Shown: one piece after another, positions 19,265 through 30,159 of the stretch
How the letters are laid out: the number at the start of each line of letters is the position of its first letter
Numbering within the stretch: the first letter of the stretch is position 1
Assembly (NCBI GenBank): GCA_013115125.1
Contig: JABANN010000326.1
Location: forward strand, 1 to 39,070
DNA length: 39,070 bases
Reading direction: 5' to 3'
Source: Perkinsus olseni
Lineage: Eukaryota; Perkinsozoa; Perkinsida
The notes under the pieces: model-generated
The model's database searches: none
What the model saw: only the letters and a program-made list of their open reading frames with translations
What the model was told of the DNA's origin: nothing
Made by a program: the position numbers and the translations under genes

Positions 19265-19954
19265 ACGACCTGCATCCTAGGAAGGTCTGGTCTTAACGAG
19301 GAGAATCCCTAGGGCAAACCGGAACGAGTCTTTATGGTTCGCTCGAGAGATCCTACTCGCGGTCGTCGCGCGAGAAAATGACAGGGGTATCCCGCCGCCC
19401 ACTGACAAACTCGATTCAATGTTTTTGATCGCTTCGAAAAAGAGACAACAATGACTGCAAGAGACGACAGTCGACAGAAGAGATATACACTGTTGCGATA
19501 AGCACCGTACAGTGAGCTTGTACCGACAAAAACATTATTTCGACCGAACACCTTCGTGAGTCACGAATCGTGACTATGTCCGCGCTGGGAGTACCCACAT
19601 TGACGGATATCCCGAGAGCAACGATTGACTCTGACAGAATTTTATAACATGATTCCACCGACTGGCGGCCACTCAGAACAGCCGCTTCGCCCTTTTCGAT
19701 GATAGTAGTAAAAAATTGATTACACGATAAGCAATTTCAGAGCATCAGAAATTTCAGACAACACCGACGAGAACGTTCAATACATAAGACGAGACCAGGC
19801 GGAGATTTGCGCGCTCCTCCTCCTGTGCTATAAACAATTCCTCCTTTTCATAGGAGGCGGTTGGTCGGTACAGAATATACGCCTTGGTGAAGTCAAACAA
19901 CAGGCCGAAGGGATTCTCATCCTTCGTACAAAAAGATTACTACGTGCTACCCAG
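19265..19954. other. 3' flank of transporter gene
   Basis: Only short ORFs; no repeat or RNA gene that I can support. Confidence 0.4.
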
Positions 19955-21331
19955 TCAACCATTGATGAGATCATGCAGCAAGCCAGTCAGACAAAGAGGG
20001 AAGAAAGCAAGACTCACAATGAGGAGCACCAAAGCCCCATGCCACTCGAGGGACTGATTCCGCAGCTTCTTGAGAAGGCTCACCTTCTCACCTGGCTCCT
20101 TGATCTTTACATCGGAGACATCGTGCAGACCTCCCACTTCATCTTTGTTGGGCTGCTCGACTGCGCCCTGTACTGGGGTATAGCAGATGTTGAGGTAGAC
20201 GAAACAGGGGATAACGAAGGCTAGGAAGTTGGTGCCGATGATACCAATGAATTGGATGGTAGCACCGAGGTCCTCGAAAATGATGGCCAACACCGTACAG
20301 ATGACCAGAAAGGCCACAGTCGTCCCGATGTGGAGCTTGAGAGTATCTTGTAGGCGAGGGAAGAAGTAGGTGATGACACTCGAGATTGATTGCCTAGCTG
20401 GTAGGAGCAACAAGGGGAAGGCCGTGAGGACGGCGAATGGTAAAACTATATAGCCGATATGAATAGCGATGTTGGAGACCGGCAAGTTGAGGTAGAAGTT
20501 GGACTCGATCGTATGTCCGAAGGCGTAGTACGGTCCTACCATGACCGCAAGGTAAATGACAAAAACGAAGGCGATGGCTAGCAACGAGGCGATGTCCAGT
20601 TTCTTCATGCTCCGATTGACCATATCTTCGGCAACCAGAGGCATCGCGAAATGGCAGGAATAACCGAAAATGAAGATTGGGACCACCGACAGGATTGACC
20701 ATATGCTAGACGTTGGGGGTATACCCACATACCGCTCCCCGAGCTGCTCGTCCACACTGAAGCAGTAGATAACGGCGGCTAGGATAGCATAGAGGAAACA
20801 GCTGAGGCCGATGATATTGGTAATCGCGGTGTTGGTGATTTGCTTGAGGAAGCAGACCGGCAGGAGAAGGACGACGATCAGGCCGATAAGACCAACTCTA
20901 ATCAAGAACCTGTTCCCTTCAGTAGAGCCGGGGGACCAATTTTCGAGGAGGGCCAAACCAAGGCTAGCAAAGACCTGTAGGTAGGCGGTATCAATACCCG
21001 CATTATGGATGAACATGATGAAATCGATGAAAAGGGGCATCCTCGGGTATCCAGCAGCCACAGCGAAGGTGCTGTAACTCAGCCTCTTGCCGGGCATCTT
21101 CATGGCACATCTGCTGATCAGATGAAGCGAAAAGTAAGACAACACGGCAAATACGAGCAGAAGGACGATACCCAATGACCAACCGCAGACGGCTTTTGCT
21201 CTGGCATAACTGAGCATGCCGGCACCGATGATACAGTTGGTCAGGCAGGTCCATGCCGTAAGGATATTCCCTTTAGGGATAACCGGAGCAGAGTTGAAGT
21301 CCGCCAGACGATTGTCTTTCTCGGCTGACAT
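19955..21331 (-). CDS. Amino-acid transporter, AAAP/SLC38 family
   Basis: Uninterrupted ORF of 458 residues. The N-terminus has the family hallmark in TM1 (LTAWTCLTNCIIGAGMLSY, with the GAG/GxG bend where substrate and Na+ are bound in SLC38 and SLC32 members). About eleven hydrophobic segments follow, including CAMKMPGKRLSYSTFAVAAG at the TM2-TM3 loop. TM8 to TM11 run through AVLTAFPLLLLPARQ and TIQFIGIIGTNFLAFVIPC. The cytosolic loop before the last TM is charged (EVGGLHDVSDVKIKEPGEK). Length fits Aa_trans proteins (about 400-500). Predicted to move neutral amino acids across the plasma membrane or a lysosome-like membrane; the substrate cannot be told. Unusual here for lacking introns. Confidence 0.92.
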   Translation of the reverse strand: MSAEKDNRLADFNSAPVIPKGNILTAWTCLTNCIIGAGMLSYARAKAVCGWSLGIVLLLVFAVLSYFSLHLISRCAMKMPGKRLSYSTFAVAAGYPRMPLFIDFIMFIHNAGIDTAYLQVFASLGLALLENWSPGSTEGNRFLIRVGLIGLIVVLLLPVCFLKQITNTAITNIIGLSCFLYAILAAVIYCFSVDEQLGERYVGIPPTSSIWSILSVVPIFIFGYSCHFAMPLVAEDMVNRSMKKLDIASLLAIAFVFVIYLAVMVGPYYAFGHTIESNFYLNLPVSNIAIHIGYIVLPFAVLTAFPLLLLPARQSISSVITYFFPRLQDTLKLHIGTTVAFLVICTVLAIIFEDLGATIQFIGIIGTNFLAFVIPCFVYLNICYTPVQGAVEQPNKDEVGGLHDVSDVKIKEPGEKVSLLKKLRNQSLEWHGALVLLIVSLAFFPLCLTGLLHDLING

Positions 21332-21717
21332 GTTTGGTATTTACAAAGCGTCTGGTTTAAACTTACAAGCGCAAGCTTTCAAGGAATCGCATGCGTGCTA
21401 CTTGCACGCGTGCGCATCGCGCACGCGCACTGCGCAACGGGCAACATCGAAGGTTGTCTGCGTGATTTCGACTCTGTGGTCCTCTCGAAAAGTGCACAGC
21501 ACGTTTAAGGAGAGCGAACGCCGCCTGGGAGCACAAACCGATTAACTCTGTACAAGAGAGAGCCAGGGCTACCCTCATCGCTGTGTCGCTGTGACGGCTT
21601 TGCTGCCGCGGGCGAGCGCGAAAAGCATCTACCAGTATGCTGAGCGTATTTTCAAAGTGTCGGCCGTCTTCTTTAGAGAATCATAGGCTTACCCTTCTCC
21701 CATCAGCATCATGGTTA
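21332..21717. other. 5' flank of transporter gene
   Basis: Promoter region presumably lies here. It contains GCACGCGTGCGCATCGCGCACGCGC near 21400, alternating purine-pyrimidine and able to form hairpins. No TATA-like element is evident. Confidence 0.35.
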
Positions 21718-22092
21718 CTAACAGATCCCAGATGACGTGACTTTACACTCGGAAAGCTCCCGCTGCAAGATTTGCCTGAAACTTGAAATCTTGCAATACT
21801 TGTAACGCTGGTGGCACGCATGAGCATATGAAGGAGTCTCAATGTTGGCCCAAAATGATTCAGACGTCTTTGGAACAGTAACTGTAGGTGTTAGGGGAGT
21901 CGTAGGAGCACTATATCTAGCAGGACCAGTCCGCGATAGGCCGGGAAGAGCCAGCACATGAAAAGGAGCAACTACGAGAGTAGCTAACTCGTAAAGATCG
22001 ATCAACTTCATATGTGTACGCATACACATTGGCGCGCTGAACCTGGACAGCTCTACTAACAACTCTAACAGTAGGCAACTACTGGGATTCAT
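21718..22092 (-). CDS. Hypothetical 124-residue protein, possibly secreted
   Basis: ORF beginning MNPSSCLLLELLVELSRF, weakly signal-peptide-like, then a hydrophobic stretch LATLVVAPFHVLALPGL and a Thr/Pro-rich linker. Four Cys occur in the last 40 residues (ACHQRYKYCKISS; ECKVTSSGIC). No introns needed. No homology recognised; could be chance. Confidence 0.3.
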   Translation of the reverse strand: MNPSSCLLLELLVELSRFSAPMCMRTHMKLIDLYELATLVVAPFHVLALPGLSRTGPARYSAPTTPLTPTVTVPKTSESFWANIETPSYAHACHQRYKYCKISSFRQILQRELSECKVTSSGIC

Positions 22093-23019
22093 ATGCGATG
22101 ATTTCCTGCGGGGTCACAATAACCAACTATTAGCCAACACTGCAATAGGAGAGTTGCACGCGTGCACATCGCCGGCAAACCCCGGGTGCTGTGAGGCTCG
22201 CAGTCCACGTGGGGCATCCGATGATTCGATTCTCGAGTAACTGATCACGCAGCGTCCGTACAGGTAGCTCACGAAGATGGGGAGCGGCATGGGTGTTCTG
22301 GCGGGTCGATGCGACAAAGCCTGCTCTCTGCTCGATGGTCTCACTCATTTTTATTATCCTAAACCAGGGTGACTGCCACTTTCAGCGTTTATGAAGGTTA
22401 ACTTGCTCCGACCACGTCCCACCTGCCGTGACCCAGATGGATATTTAAGGGCACTAGAAAACGATTGGCAACTGAGCTCACAAACCAGAAGTCGGGGGGC
22501 CGCGCGGTTCTGAGAGATGTACTCCCACGATCAACGAGCCTTTTACGTGCTGAGGCCAGCCTCGGGCTGTCGGCGCGCCCGACAAACCAAGAACAAATCC
22601 TGAGGCTGGTTCTCGACCGCCGCCGAAACCACAGCCGTGTCACAGTTAGAGCGGCTATACTCGTGCTTGTGACCGATGACACTGTATGTACACGATGCAA
22701 GCCTCGGTATCATTGAACTCAAACTCGAGGCAATGTGAACTGACGAGAGCGGGGAAATATTAGGAAACCGGACTGACAGAAGCTGCCAACGAGACCCCGG
22801 TTAGGGACAGATAACAGATAAACTGAGGACACAGCTTGGCGTTCCTAAATCCCGAGTCCAAATCGGAATGCCATATGGTCTCCATAGTCAGCGGCGGAGC
22901 TGCGGGTATATCTTAATCGGCTGCCAGCAGGAGCCGCGCTGGTCTGTTGCTTAGCCTTTCCGCTTCCATAGCAAATCGACAATAAATACAAGGTAAGGCG
23001 ATAAAAATACGATTTAGGA
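22093..23019. other. No gene seen
   Basis: Short overlapping ORFs on both strands, none with splice or motif support. Confidence 0.4.
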
Positions 23020-24420
23020 TCATCATGACGATGATGAGGTCACAAGGCCCTATTTGATCAGGCTTCGCCTCGCCGGGTAGGCTGCGTGACGAACAGTGAA
23101 GATTGGTCGTAACACTGACACAGAATCAGCCTGGCAAGCGAAAAGCCTGAAATGTGCCCTTTACGGGCAAACTCCCAGCACGAGTGATGAAGCTCGAAGA
23201 ATATTAATATCAAGTCCGAGTGAAGCCATCCTAGTCCGCAGTGAGCTTGATCCTTGGTTTGGATTTGTCGTTGGGGACGAAGTACACCGCGTTTTCCGCA
23301 GAGTTGAAGACGAACTCTGCACTGATTTTGAGGAAGTCCGAGGTGAGACCGATGAGAGGGTTGCTGAACTTGAAGATCTCACCGGCGGCCTCCTTCTGGA
23401 GCGCGTACTCACTATCACCTGTGACATATTCAAATGAGCATTCGGAGGCGTCCCAGAGTGTGGCGCCTGCCCAGCTGGTCGACAATCCCGGAGTAGCAGA
23501 GAATTCGATAGCGTTGCCATCAGGACCCGGGACCGCCGAATATTTCCCCAGTGGCGGTGGCCCGTCGGTCACAGTAGATGCCAACTCCCTTGATGCGGTC
23601 GGTCGTGGCTGGACACATTTTGCGGTCGTCGATCCAGGCGGCGCTGTGCAATCTCGGTGAGATTGTAAGAATAAAGCGCTTTCTTAGCAACCATCTGAAC
23701 GACGCCAGGGCTCGAAGGTGACCATCGCAGGTCGAAGCCAACGTCAAAGTAGGGGAACAAGTCAGGACCTTCAGTGCGCCAGTGACGTTTCAGAATGATC
23801 TTGTCGCCCTCGAACGTGACGTCATTATACCTCAGACTGTATCCGTGTATGCCGAAGTAGTTACACACTAGTTGAGCACTTCTGTAGCGGTCAACTTGGA
23901 AATACATACAGGTGTAAATCTCGTAAGAAGGGTCGTGGTTTCTTCTCACGAACTGGTACGCGCAGTACTTCCCGGGTTGAAGCGAGGGGCAACCGTTCGT
24001 GAGTACAGCGAGCAAGCAACCAACCACGAATGAGATGGGGACCATTCAATGGGACAGAGTCGAAACTACTGAGAGGCTTCCTCATCGCGAGAGAGTCTTT
24101 CCGTTGAGCTTGCAAATAGAGGTCGATTCCTCGATGAACATGTCTGACGACATCAGAGCGTCTTTGGATCATAACACGGCAACGATGAAACCGATCATGT
24201 CACCGAGAGACAGATGGCTGTCTAATGATTACTGTAGACTTCGCCGCAAGACTAGAAGAGTCCTCGTCTGGAACGACTCAATCGAAGTAATACGAGAAAC
24301 CTCGTATCGATGTGAACGGCATTGCACATTCTCCGTGCGTATCAAGCTCCCAAATACCAGAAATCGCCACGTGACTGCGTGGAATTGGGAGACAGTCCGG
24401 CAACTACACCATCAAATATC
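23020..24420. repeat. Segmental duplication, unit 1 (carries P1)
   Basis: Similar over the gene and both flanks to 25840-27160. Shared 3' flank: GACGATGATGAGGTCACAAG against GACGATAATGAGGTGACAAG. Shared 5' flank: GATCATGTCACCGAGAGACA near 24194 against GATCGTGTCACGGGGAGACA near 26935. Unit 1 holds extra sequence directly upstream of P1. Confidence 0.65.
23231..24045 (-). CDS. Secreted family P, copy P1 (frame interrupted)
   Basis: Starts MVPISFVVGCLLAVLTNG (signal peptide), then the family hallmark LQPGKYCAYQF. It continues with NDVTFEGDKIILKRHWRTEG, PYFDVGFDLRW and the C-terminal half GEIFKFSNPLIGLTSDFLKI...FVPNDKSKPRIKL. Four Cys match the other copies (YCA, TCMYF, DC.APPG, KCV). The two halves are in different frames, separated near 23625-23645 just after YNLTE. 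A missing base there or a sequence error is likely. Full family length would be about 270 residues. Not recognised outside this window; predicted extracellular. Confidence 0.7.
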
Positions 24421-25839
24421 TTCGTTGATCACATCTATTTCGCATACACGGGAAGCCTCACGATGGGCGATCGAGCCATCAATGGACAGGCATCGATGTC
24501 GACCGGCGACCTTCGACTTATCTTCATCGCAGCATTCTAGCACCACAGCCCTGCGCCGCGTCAGTAAGCCGCGCTAGCAGAACGAGTAAGAGCGCCATCA
24601 CTGGACTATGTTGGAAGGAGTCTCGCACCGGCGCTGAATACTCCATTAAAATGAGAAAGACTCGCCTGTTTCATCTTCTCCATTGTCGAGTGTTGCGTCC
24701 CAAAAGGACGCAAATGACGGAGCCCCGACAATTGTGTAGATTGTCTCTTTTTCCCCCACTCTGATGTGTTCGGGTCATTCTGTGGGTGACTTAAGTATCC
24801 TAACGCTAGTACGCTAGCTGTGGATTCAATCATTAATCATTAAGTAAAGCTGTGATTACGCATTACATTGGTGGTTATCATCTACCACCTACGTCGTTAT
24901 ATATTGCGGTAGAGATTGGGTATTCCCTATCATAGTGGTTATTGATATCGTTATTACTATAAGTCTGGATCAGTGTTTTCAGTTGTTAATCTGGAAGACC
25001 GTGGAATATATTAACGAAAGGGTTCACAGAAGGCGATCAACACGAGTATTCCGGGACGAGTATCAAGTCACCGCCGGTGACTTGATACTTGCTCTCGTTT
25101 TCAGGATCGCTCAGACTCCCTGGCGCTTGGCGCGGATGCCTTTATTAGGGACCCATTCCACATCATGATAATTTTCCTCGGCTTGAGTGTTTCGCAGTCC
25201 GAAATTCGGAGCCCGTTGTGATGACTGCCTCCTCAGTACACTGCCCAAACATTGGGTCAAGTTACAGTTACTTTCAGCGCCCTTATGATATTGCTATCTC
25301 TAACGAGACGTTATGTCGAAGCTCATCTCAATTAGAGTACAGTCCGGCGAGATCGGACGAGTAACGGTTGAATGAAGGCGGCCGTACTGGATGACCTCCA
25401 GTGGAGGCTATGATCGATGACCTTGTTTGTATTCGAGAAATTCTCAAAAGCATTCTCGACGAGAATGCCTTTGACGGGAAACATTCTTGCAATAGTACCA
25501 AGCTCTAACTCAATGCAGTGTAGTGAGCCGTTGAAAGCGTAATGACGAGAAGAGAGCGGACTAGCAAAGCGGCCGACGAGGTCCTCAACACAAACCTAGA
25601 CACGCAAGTGCTCAGAAGGAGATTACAGGTAGACTGAGCAGATGCCGTCTGCCAGGCGACTTTGTGTTCTTAGGAGTACGGATCCGACAAAATGAATGGC
25701 GTGTCTACAGCGACACCGGCATGGACCCTCAGCAGGACTCTCGCAAATCTTTTGGTCAATCTTCTCTCCTTTATTCCATACAAAGGCAGCAACGACAATG
25801 AATGATGAAATACAAGGTACATTAATAACTATCCCACTC
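24421..25839. other. Spacer between duplicated units
   Basis: No gene supportable. Contains a perfect 31-nt palindrome at 25059-25089 and a shorter one near 25453 (GCATTCTCG-A-CGAGAATGC). Confidence 0.45.
25059..25089. repeat. Perfect 31-nt palindrome
   Basis: Arm AGTATCAAGTCACCG, one-base centre, then its exact reverse complement. No related copy seen in the window. Confidence 0.8.
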
Positions 25840-27160
25840 GGGATCATATCGACGATAATGAGGTGACAAGACCAGACAGGATCAGGCTCTAAACTGCTCG
25901 CTAGGCTGAGTCATAACTGTTGGAGATTCATCACAATACATCAATACTGTCACAGCCTAGCAAGCGAGAAGCCAAAAAACTCGTCTCTATGTGCGTGGAC
26001 TTCCTTCCACATCCACTATGAAGCACAAAAAGTATTACCATCATAAAACTTAAGCTGTCTTATTCCAGAGTCAACTTGATCCTCGGGTTCGATTTGTTGT
26101 TGGGGACGAAGTACACCGCGTTTTGGGCGGAGTAGTAGACGAACTCCGCATCGATTTTGAAGAACTGGAACGTGAGCTGAGTGAAGTTGGTCTCAAACCG
26201 GAAGATCTCACCGGAGGCCTTCTTGTCAAGCGTGTAATCATATTCACCTGTTATGTAATCCAAGGTAGTTGCGAAGGCGTCCCAAAGGAAGGCGATTCCC
26301 CGGCTACCCGGATCAACATAGAACCGGATAGCGTTTCCATTAGGACCCGGAACCGCCGAGTATTCTCCCTTCGTCTCCCTTCGGCTGCTTTTCGTCGGTC
26401 ACAACGTCTCTCAACTGTCTCGATGCAGCCCCACGCGGCTCAGCACACCTTGCTGTGTATGATCTAGGTGGCCGCCGACAATCCTTGGTGAGAGTGAAAT
26501 TGTATAGCCCTTTCCTGGCAACCATGTGAACGACATCGGGGCTTGCGGGGGAAGTGAGGAGGTCGAAGCCAACTTCAAAATAGGGGTACAACTCAGGACC
26601 TTCAGTCAGCCCTTGACGTCTCAAAATGATCTTGTCGTCCTCGAACGTGACATTATCATAAGTGAGAATGTAACCGCTTCCGCCAAAGTAGTTGTACACC
26701 AGCTTGGTCTTCCTCTCGGAGTAGTAATGAAAGTACATACACGCGTAAGTATCATAGGATGGGTCGTGATTCCTCCTCACGAACTGGTACGCGCAGTACG
26801 CCGCGGGTTCAAGGGAGAGGCCACCACCAGTGAGCACAGCCACCAAGCCAGCCACGAATGAGATGGGAGTCATTCAACGGTAAGTCTGACAGTAAAAGTT
26901 CGCCTGCCTGGGCTCACGCAGCTCCAATGAGGTCGATCGTGTCACGGGGAGACAGGCCCGGCGTTTCGCGAGCGGGTGCTGTCTACCGATTACCATAGAC
27001 TTCCGGATTTTACGGGGGAGTTTCCCACGAACAGCCTTGGCGAGAACTACAAAATACTGTTTATGGCCATCTGAACGACGGCCCAATTCTTTGACATGTA
27101 TCAAGCTCCCGCCTCCGGAAAATTGACACGTGATTGCTGGGATGGGAGACAGATTCACAA
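25840..27160. repeat. Segmental duplication, unit 2 (carries P2)
   Basis: Counterpart of 23020-24420 in the same orientation; similarity extends through both flanks of the gene. Confidence 0.65.
26060..26873 (-). CDS. Secreted family P, copy P2 (frame interrupted)
   Basis: Starts MTPISFVAGLVAVLTGGG (signal peptide), then LEPAAYCAYQFVRRNHDPSY, shared with P1. It continues YDNVTFEDDKIILRRQGLTE, PYFEVGFDLL, and after the break GEIFRFETNFTQLTFQFFKI and FVPNNKSNPRIKLTLE. The Cys pattern is as in P1. The frame is broken near 26365-26385, where a 10-nt direct repeat (GAAGGGAGAC GAAGGGAGAA on the minus strand) looks like a recent tandem duplication. P1 and P2 are the closest pair of the four. Confidence 0.7.
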
Positions 27161-28594
27161 CGACACTGCCAGACTCGCCTGTTTATCACTGAAGTGAGCT
27201 CAACGAAGGGACTACTTGAGCCAAAAAGAGCCAATGCTACTACTGCTGGTTGTGAGCACTACCCTGGGACAGAAACGAGGGACCAAATGCACTTGTACAA
27301 TCCCTCGCAATCACTGGGCGTCTATCGTCAGTTGATCGATATTCGGTTTACCAGTTTAAAGACGAGGCCAGTCGTATTAAGCCAGTGAAGGTTTGATTTC
27401 TTCTTACTAACCTCAGACACAGAGAAACCCTCAGTACGGACCGGGAGGATATGTTACCAATGGGAACCAGTCGAGTGGTCAGGAGGTAAATCGATGGAGC
27501 AAAACGCGCGTGCCCGCACGCACGAATCGATCCAGCTATACCGCACACCGATGCCAAACGGTGCGATGCGCCGTGCGACTACTCTGCCGATGCGTGCAGA
27601 GTAGTCTGGGCATAAGTTTTTCTCACAAGCTCTCTTAGGCCTTGTGATTCACGCAGGAGTAAGAAGTAATAAACGACGCCCTCAGAACATCGCGAAAAGC
27701 GGAAGCAAGATGGAACGGGAGACACCTCAAGGAGCGCGGACAGCAGTGATAGTTATGGAAATCCCTTGGCTATCTCACCATAGTATAACAAGAAGTTAGC
27801 CGTAAGATTCTTACTTAAGGTCCTACAACGCTCCCCAGGCCGAGTTCCCACGGAGAACGAGGCCCTTCGAGTATTGCTCACATCTTGATGCATGACATTC
27901 ATAATGATTGTCACAGTGCAATGGTCACATAGTGAATGATTCCTCGCGTGTCCTCCGCTCTCGTCCGTTGATCTCCGATATGTCAGCCTTTGGTTATGAT
28001 TGTAGGGTAGCTCCTTTGAAAATTGCTGCTCGATCAGATCCTTGCATACCTGTACTGCGAGGGCCGTAGACAATGCTTCTACGTTTCGTAAGGATTATCT
28101 ACAACTCTATCGGAGGTAGCTCCGCGCTCATTCTTCCAAACCATGGCGGTGTCGCTACCTGACACCAAACCTTGAACCCCTTACATAGGGGAAGTTGTTC
28201 GTGGTCTCTTGAAATCGATTTGGGAGCTACGGAAGCTCACGTTGATCCGACCTCTACTGGTGAAATTGCTATACTGGTTGTATTCCATACAACAATGGCT
28301 GAATGGTCCCAAACAGGCAGAATCTTTTATCAGTTTGCGCCAGAATGTTGGATTTGAGCAAGGAAATACGGCGATGTACCGGAGATGCCCCTAGAGCGTC
28401 AATTCTATGTGATTTAAGGCGTATATTTTATGCGCTGTTCGCGTGGCGCTCCCCAAGGAAACGTCCCAGAAAGAACTTTCGCACGCTGAGGTGCGTTACA
28501 TCATCTTGTGGTTGAGGAGAGGAGCGAGATAATTTACAATTTTTTCATACAAGCTCTTCATTTGTTAATAACCAGGAAGCGGGAGATGCAGATC
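27161..28594. other. Spacer between P2 and P3
   Basis: A minus-strand ORF at 27753-28073 (106 residues) has no motif or splice support. Nothing else supportable. A Z-DNA-like GC alternation CGCGCGTGCCCGCACGCACG occurs near 27505. Confidence 0.4.
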
Positions 28595-29263
28595 CTACCA
28601 ACAACGGGCATTGTTCAACAGGGTCAGGCGGGTGACCCCTTTGGTACTACTGTCGTATGAGTAGTACCAAAAAGTGTTCCTCTTAGAATCGAAGTGGCTG
28701 GTGTATCCGTAGTGGGTGGTTGAGTTAGCACCGAGGATGAAAGCGTGGTTGTTCGGACCAGGGACCGCTTGATACGTCCCATCCGGCTGCCTTTCTTCCA
28801 ACGAAGAGCGACGTCGCTGCCTTTGCTCGTCGTGGATAGGATTGGAGCAACTAGCCGCTTTAACCCCAGGGGGCGGTTTGCATCCCTTGGTGAGAGAATA
28901 AGTATATTTGTCATTCTTAGCTACCACCCTGACGACATCAGGCTTATCAGATGACACCTTGAGGTCGAAGCCGACGTCAAAGTAGGGATACAATTCAGGC
29001 CCCTCAGTGTGACCATAACGTGTCATAATAATTTTATCATCCTCTAACTTCACATTATCATATCCCATGGCGAAAAAGTGTCGGTCGAAGTAGTTATAAA
29101 CGAGGTAAGCACTCGTCGGGGAGTGGTACTCGAAGAACAGGCACGTGGCGAAGACCCTGAGCTTCACTGGAAAAGCACAGTATTTTCCAGGCTGAAGGGA
29201 TGGACCACCAATAGCGACCACAATAACAGAGAGCATCACGCATAAGAAGACAGATGACAGCAT
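28595..29263 (-). CDS. Secreted family P, copy P3 (open, different C-terminus)
   Basis: Uninterrupted 222 residues: signal peptide MLSSVFLCVMLSVIVVAIGG, then LQPGKYCAFPVKLRVFATC, YDNVKLEDDKIIMTRYGHTE, PYFDVGFDLKV, LTKGCKPPPGVKAASC and a basic linker ERQPDGTYQAVPGPNNHAF. The conserved last 50 residues of P1, P2 and P4 (GEIF..F to FVPN.KS.P) are missing. The frame instead ends KGVTRLTLLNNARCW. It is either a shortened paralogue or has lost its 3' end to sequence change. No introns. Predicted secreted; role unknown. Confidence 0.8.
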   Translation of the reverse strand: MLSSVFLCVMLSVIVVAIGGPSLQPGKYCAFPVKLRVFATCLFFEYHSPTSAYLVYNYFDRHFFAMGYDNVKLEDDKIIMTRYGHTEGPELYPYFDVGFDLKVSSDKPDVVRVVAKNDKYTYSLTKGCKPPPGVKAASCSNPIHDEQRQRRRSSLEERQPDGTYQAVPGPNNHAFILGANSTTHYGYTSHFDSKRNTFWYYSYDSSTKGVTRLTLLNNARCW

Positions 29264-30159
29264 GTTTTGAGAACGAGTCAGAACGACTTAGAAAAAAATT
29301 GACTGTTTTGAGCACCAATCTTCCGCAGATACATGCTTTCTTCAAACTGACCTCGAAACGACTGGCAGTTTGAGGAGCCAAACTCCAATGTAGCTGTGAG
29401 GTTTAGCTGTTCTCGCTAGCGAGACGGGACGTGCTCAAGCTGTGGCTAGAGGTATGCGCGGTGCCTCTCAGCTCAACACCGATATTTCCGCGTGGTCACT
29501 TTAGGGCGACGTGGCCAGTAGCAATACTCACGTATTGGTTTCGGACTTTCATTGCAATTTCTTCGCTCCAAATGTCTAACTCAGTCGTCCCGCGGCATGG
29601 GTCGGCTGCCTTGGGGTTTTCCGCTCCGGGAACCTACGGGACGGCGTAAGGTGACGCATCCAGGGCTCGCCACTAGGTAGCAGAAGGTCATTGATCCCGA
29701 GATTCCTTTTCACACATTCTTCGCTTCAATAAAGGACCTCTTGAGGTAGGCATGCGGCCGATGCTATGCATCGTACCCTCCGAGGGGGGGAGTCCTTCAC
29801 TTGAGGCGAGCCTGATCTCGCGGAGACATCTTGGCGAGATGGTGACTATCACTGCGCTTATGCACGTGGACAGCATTCCTAGCTCCGCACCGTCGGGCGG
29901 CAGCTGCGGATTTACTGTAGGGCTCTCTCGTGTAACTTCTTCTTTTGACAGCCCGACTCTTAGCGATAAACCTTTTCCAGTCCTTGCTCATAGCCTCTCA
30001 CGTTCCGATAACAACGACGGGCCAGATCATTGGTAGATTCATTCGCGAAGGGAAAGATTTCCGTAAGCTCTGCGATTCTGTAACGCGTGTAACGCGAGTT
30101 TCAGTGTACTAGTAGCTAGCGTCATACTAGTAGCGTGTGGTAAGATCGGGTTTCTGCGC
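29264..30159. other. No gene seen
   Basis: 5' flank of P3 and spacer to the transposon remnant. Opposed ORFs at 29752-30036 (+) and 29797-29991 (-) cannot be told from chance. CTAGTAGCTAGC-type short repeats near 30105-30135. Confidence 0.4.

Noticed and set aside
24025-24577. Plus-strand ORF of 192 codons upstream of P1
   Set aside because: Its first part is antisense to P1 and the homologous flank of P2 does not keep the frame open.
27753-28073. Minus-strand ORF of 106 codons as a second transposase fragment
   Set aside because: No hAT or other transposase block could be recognised in it.
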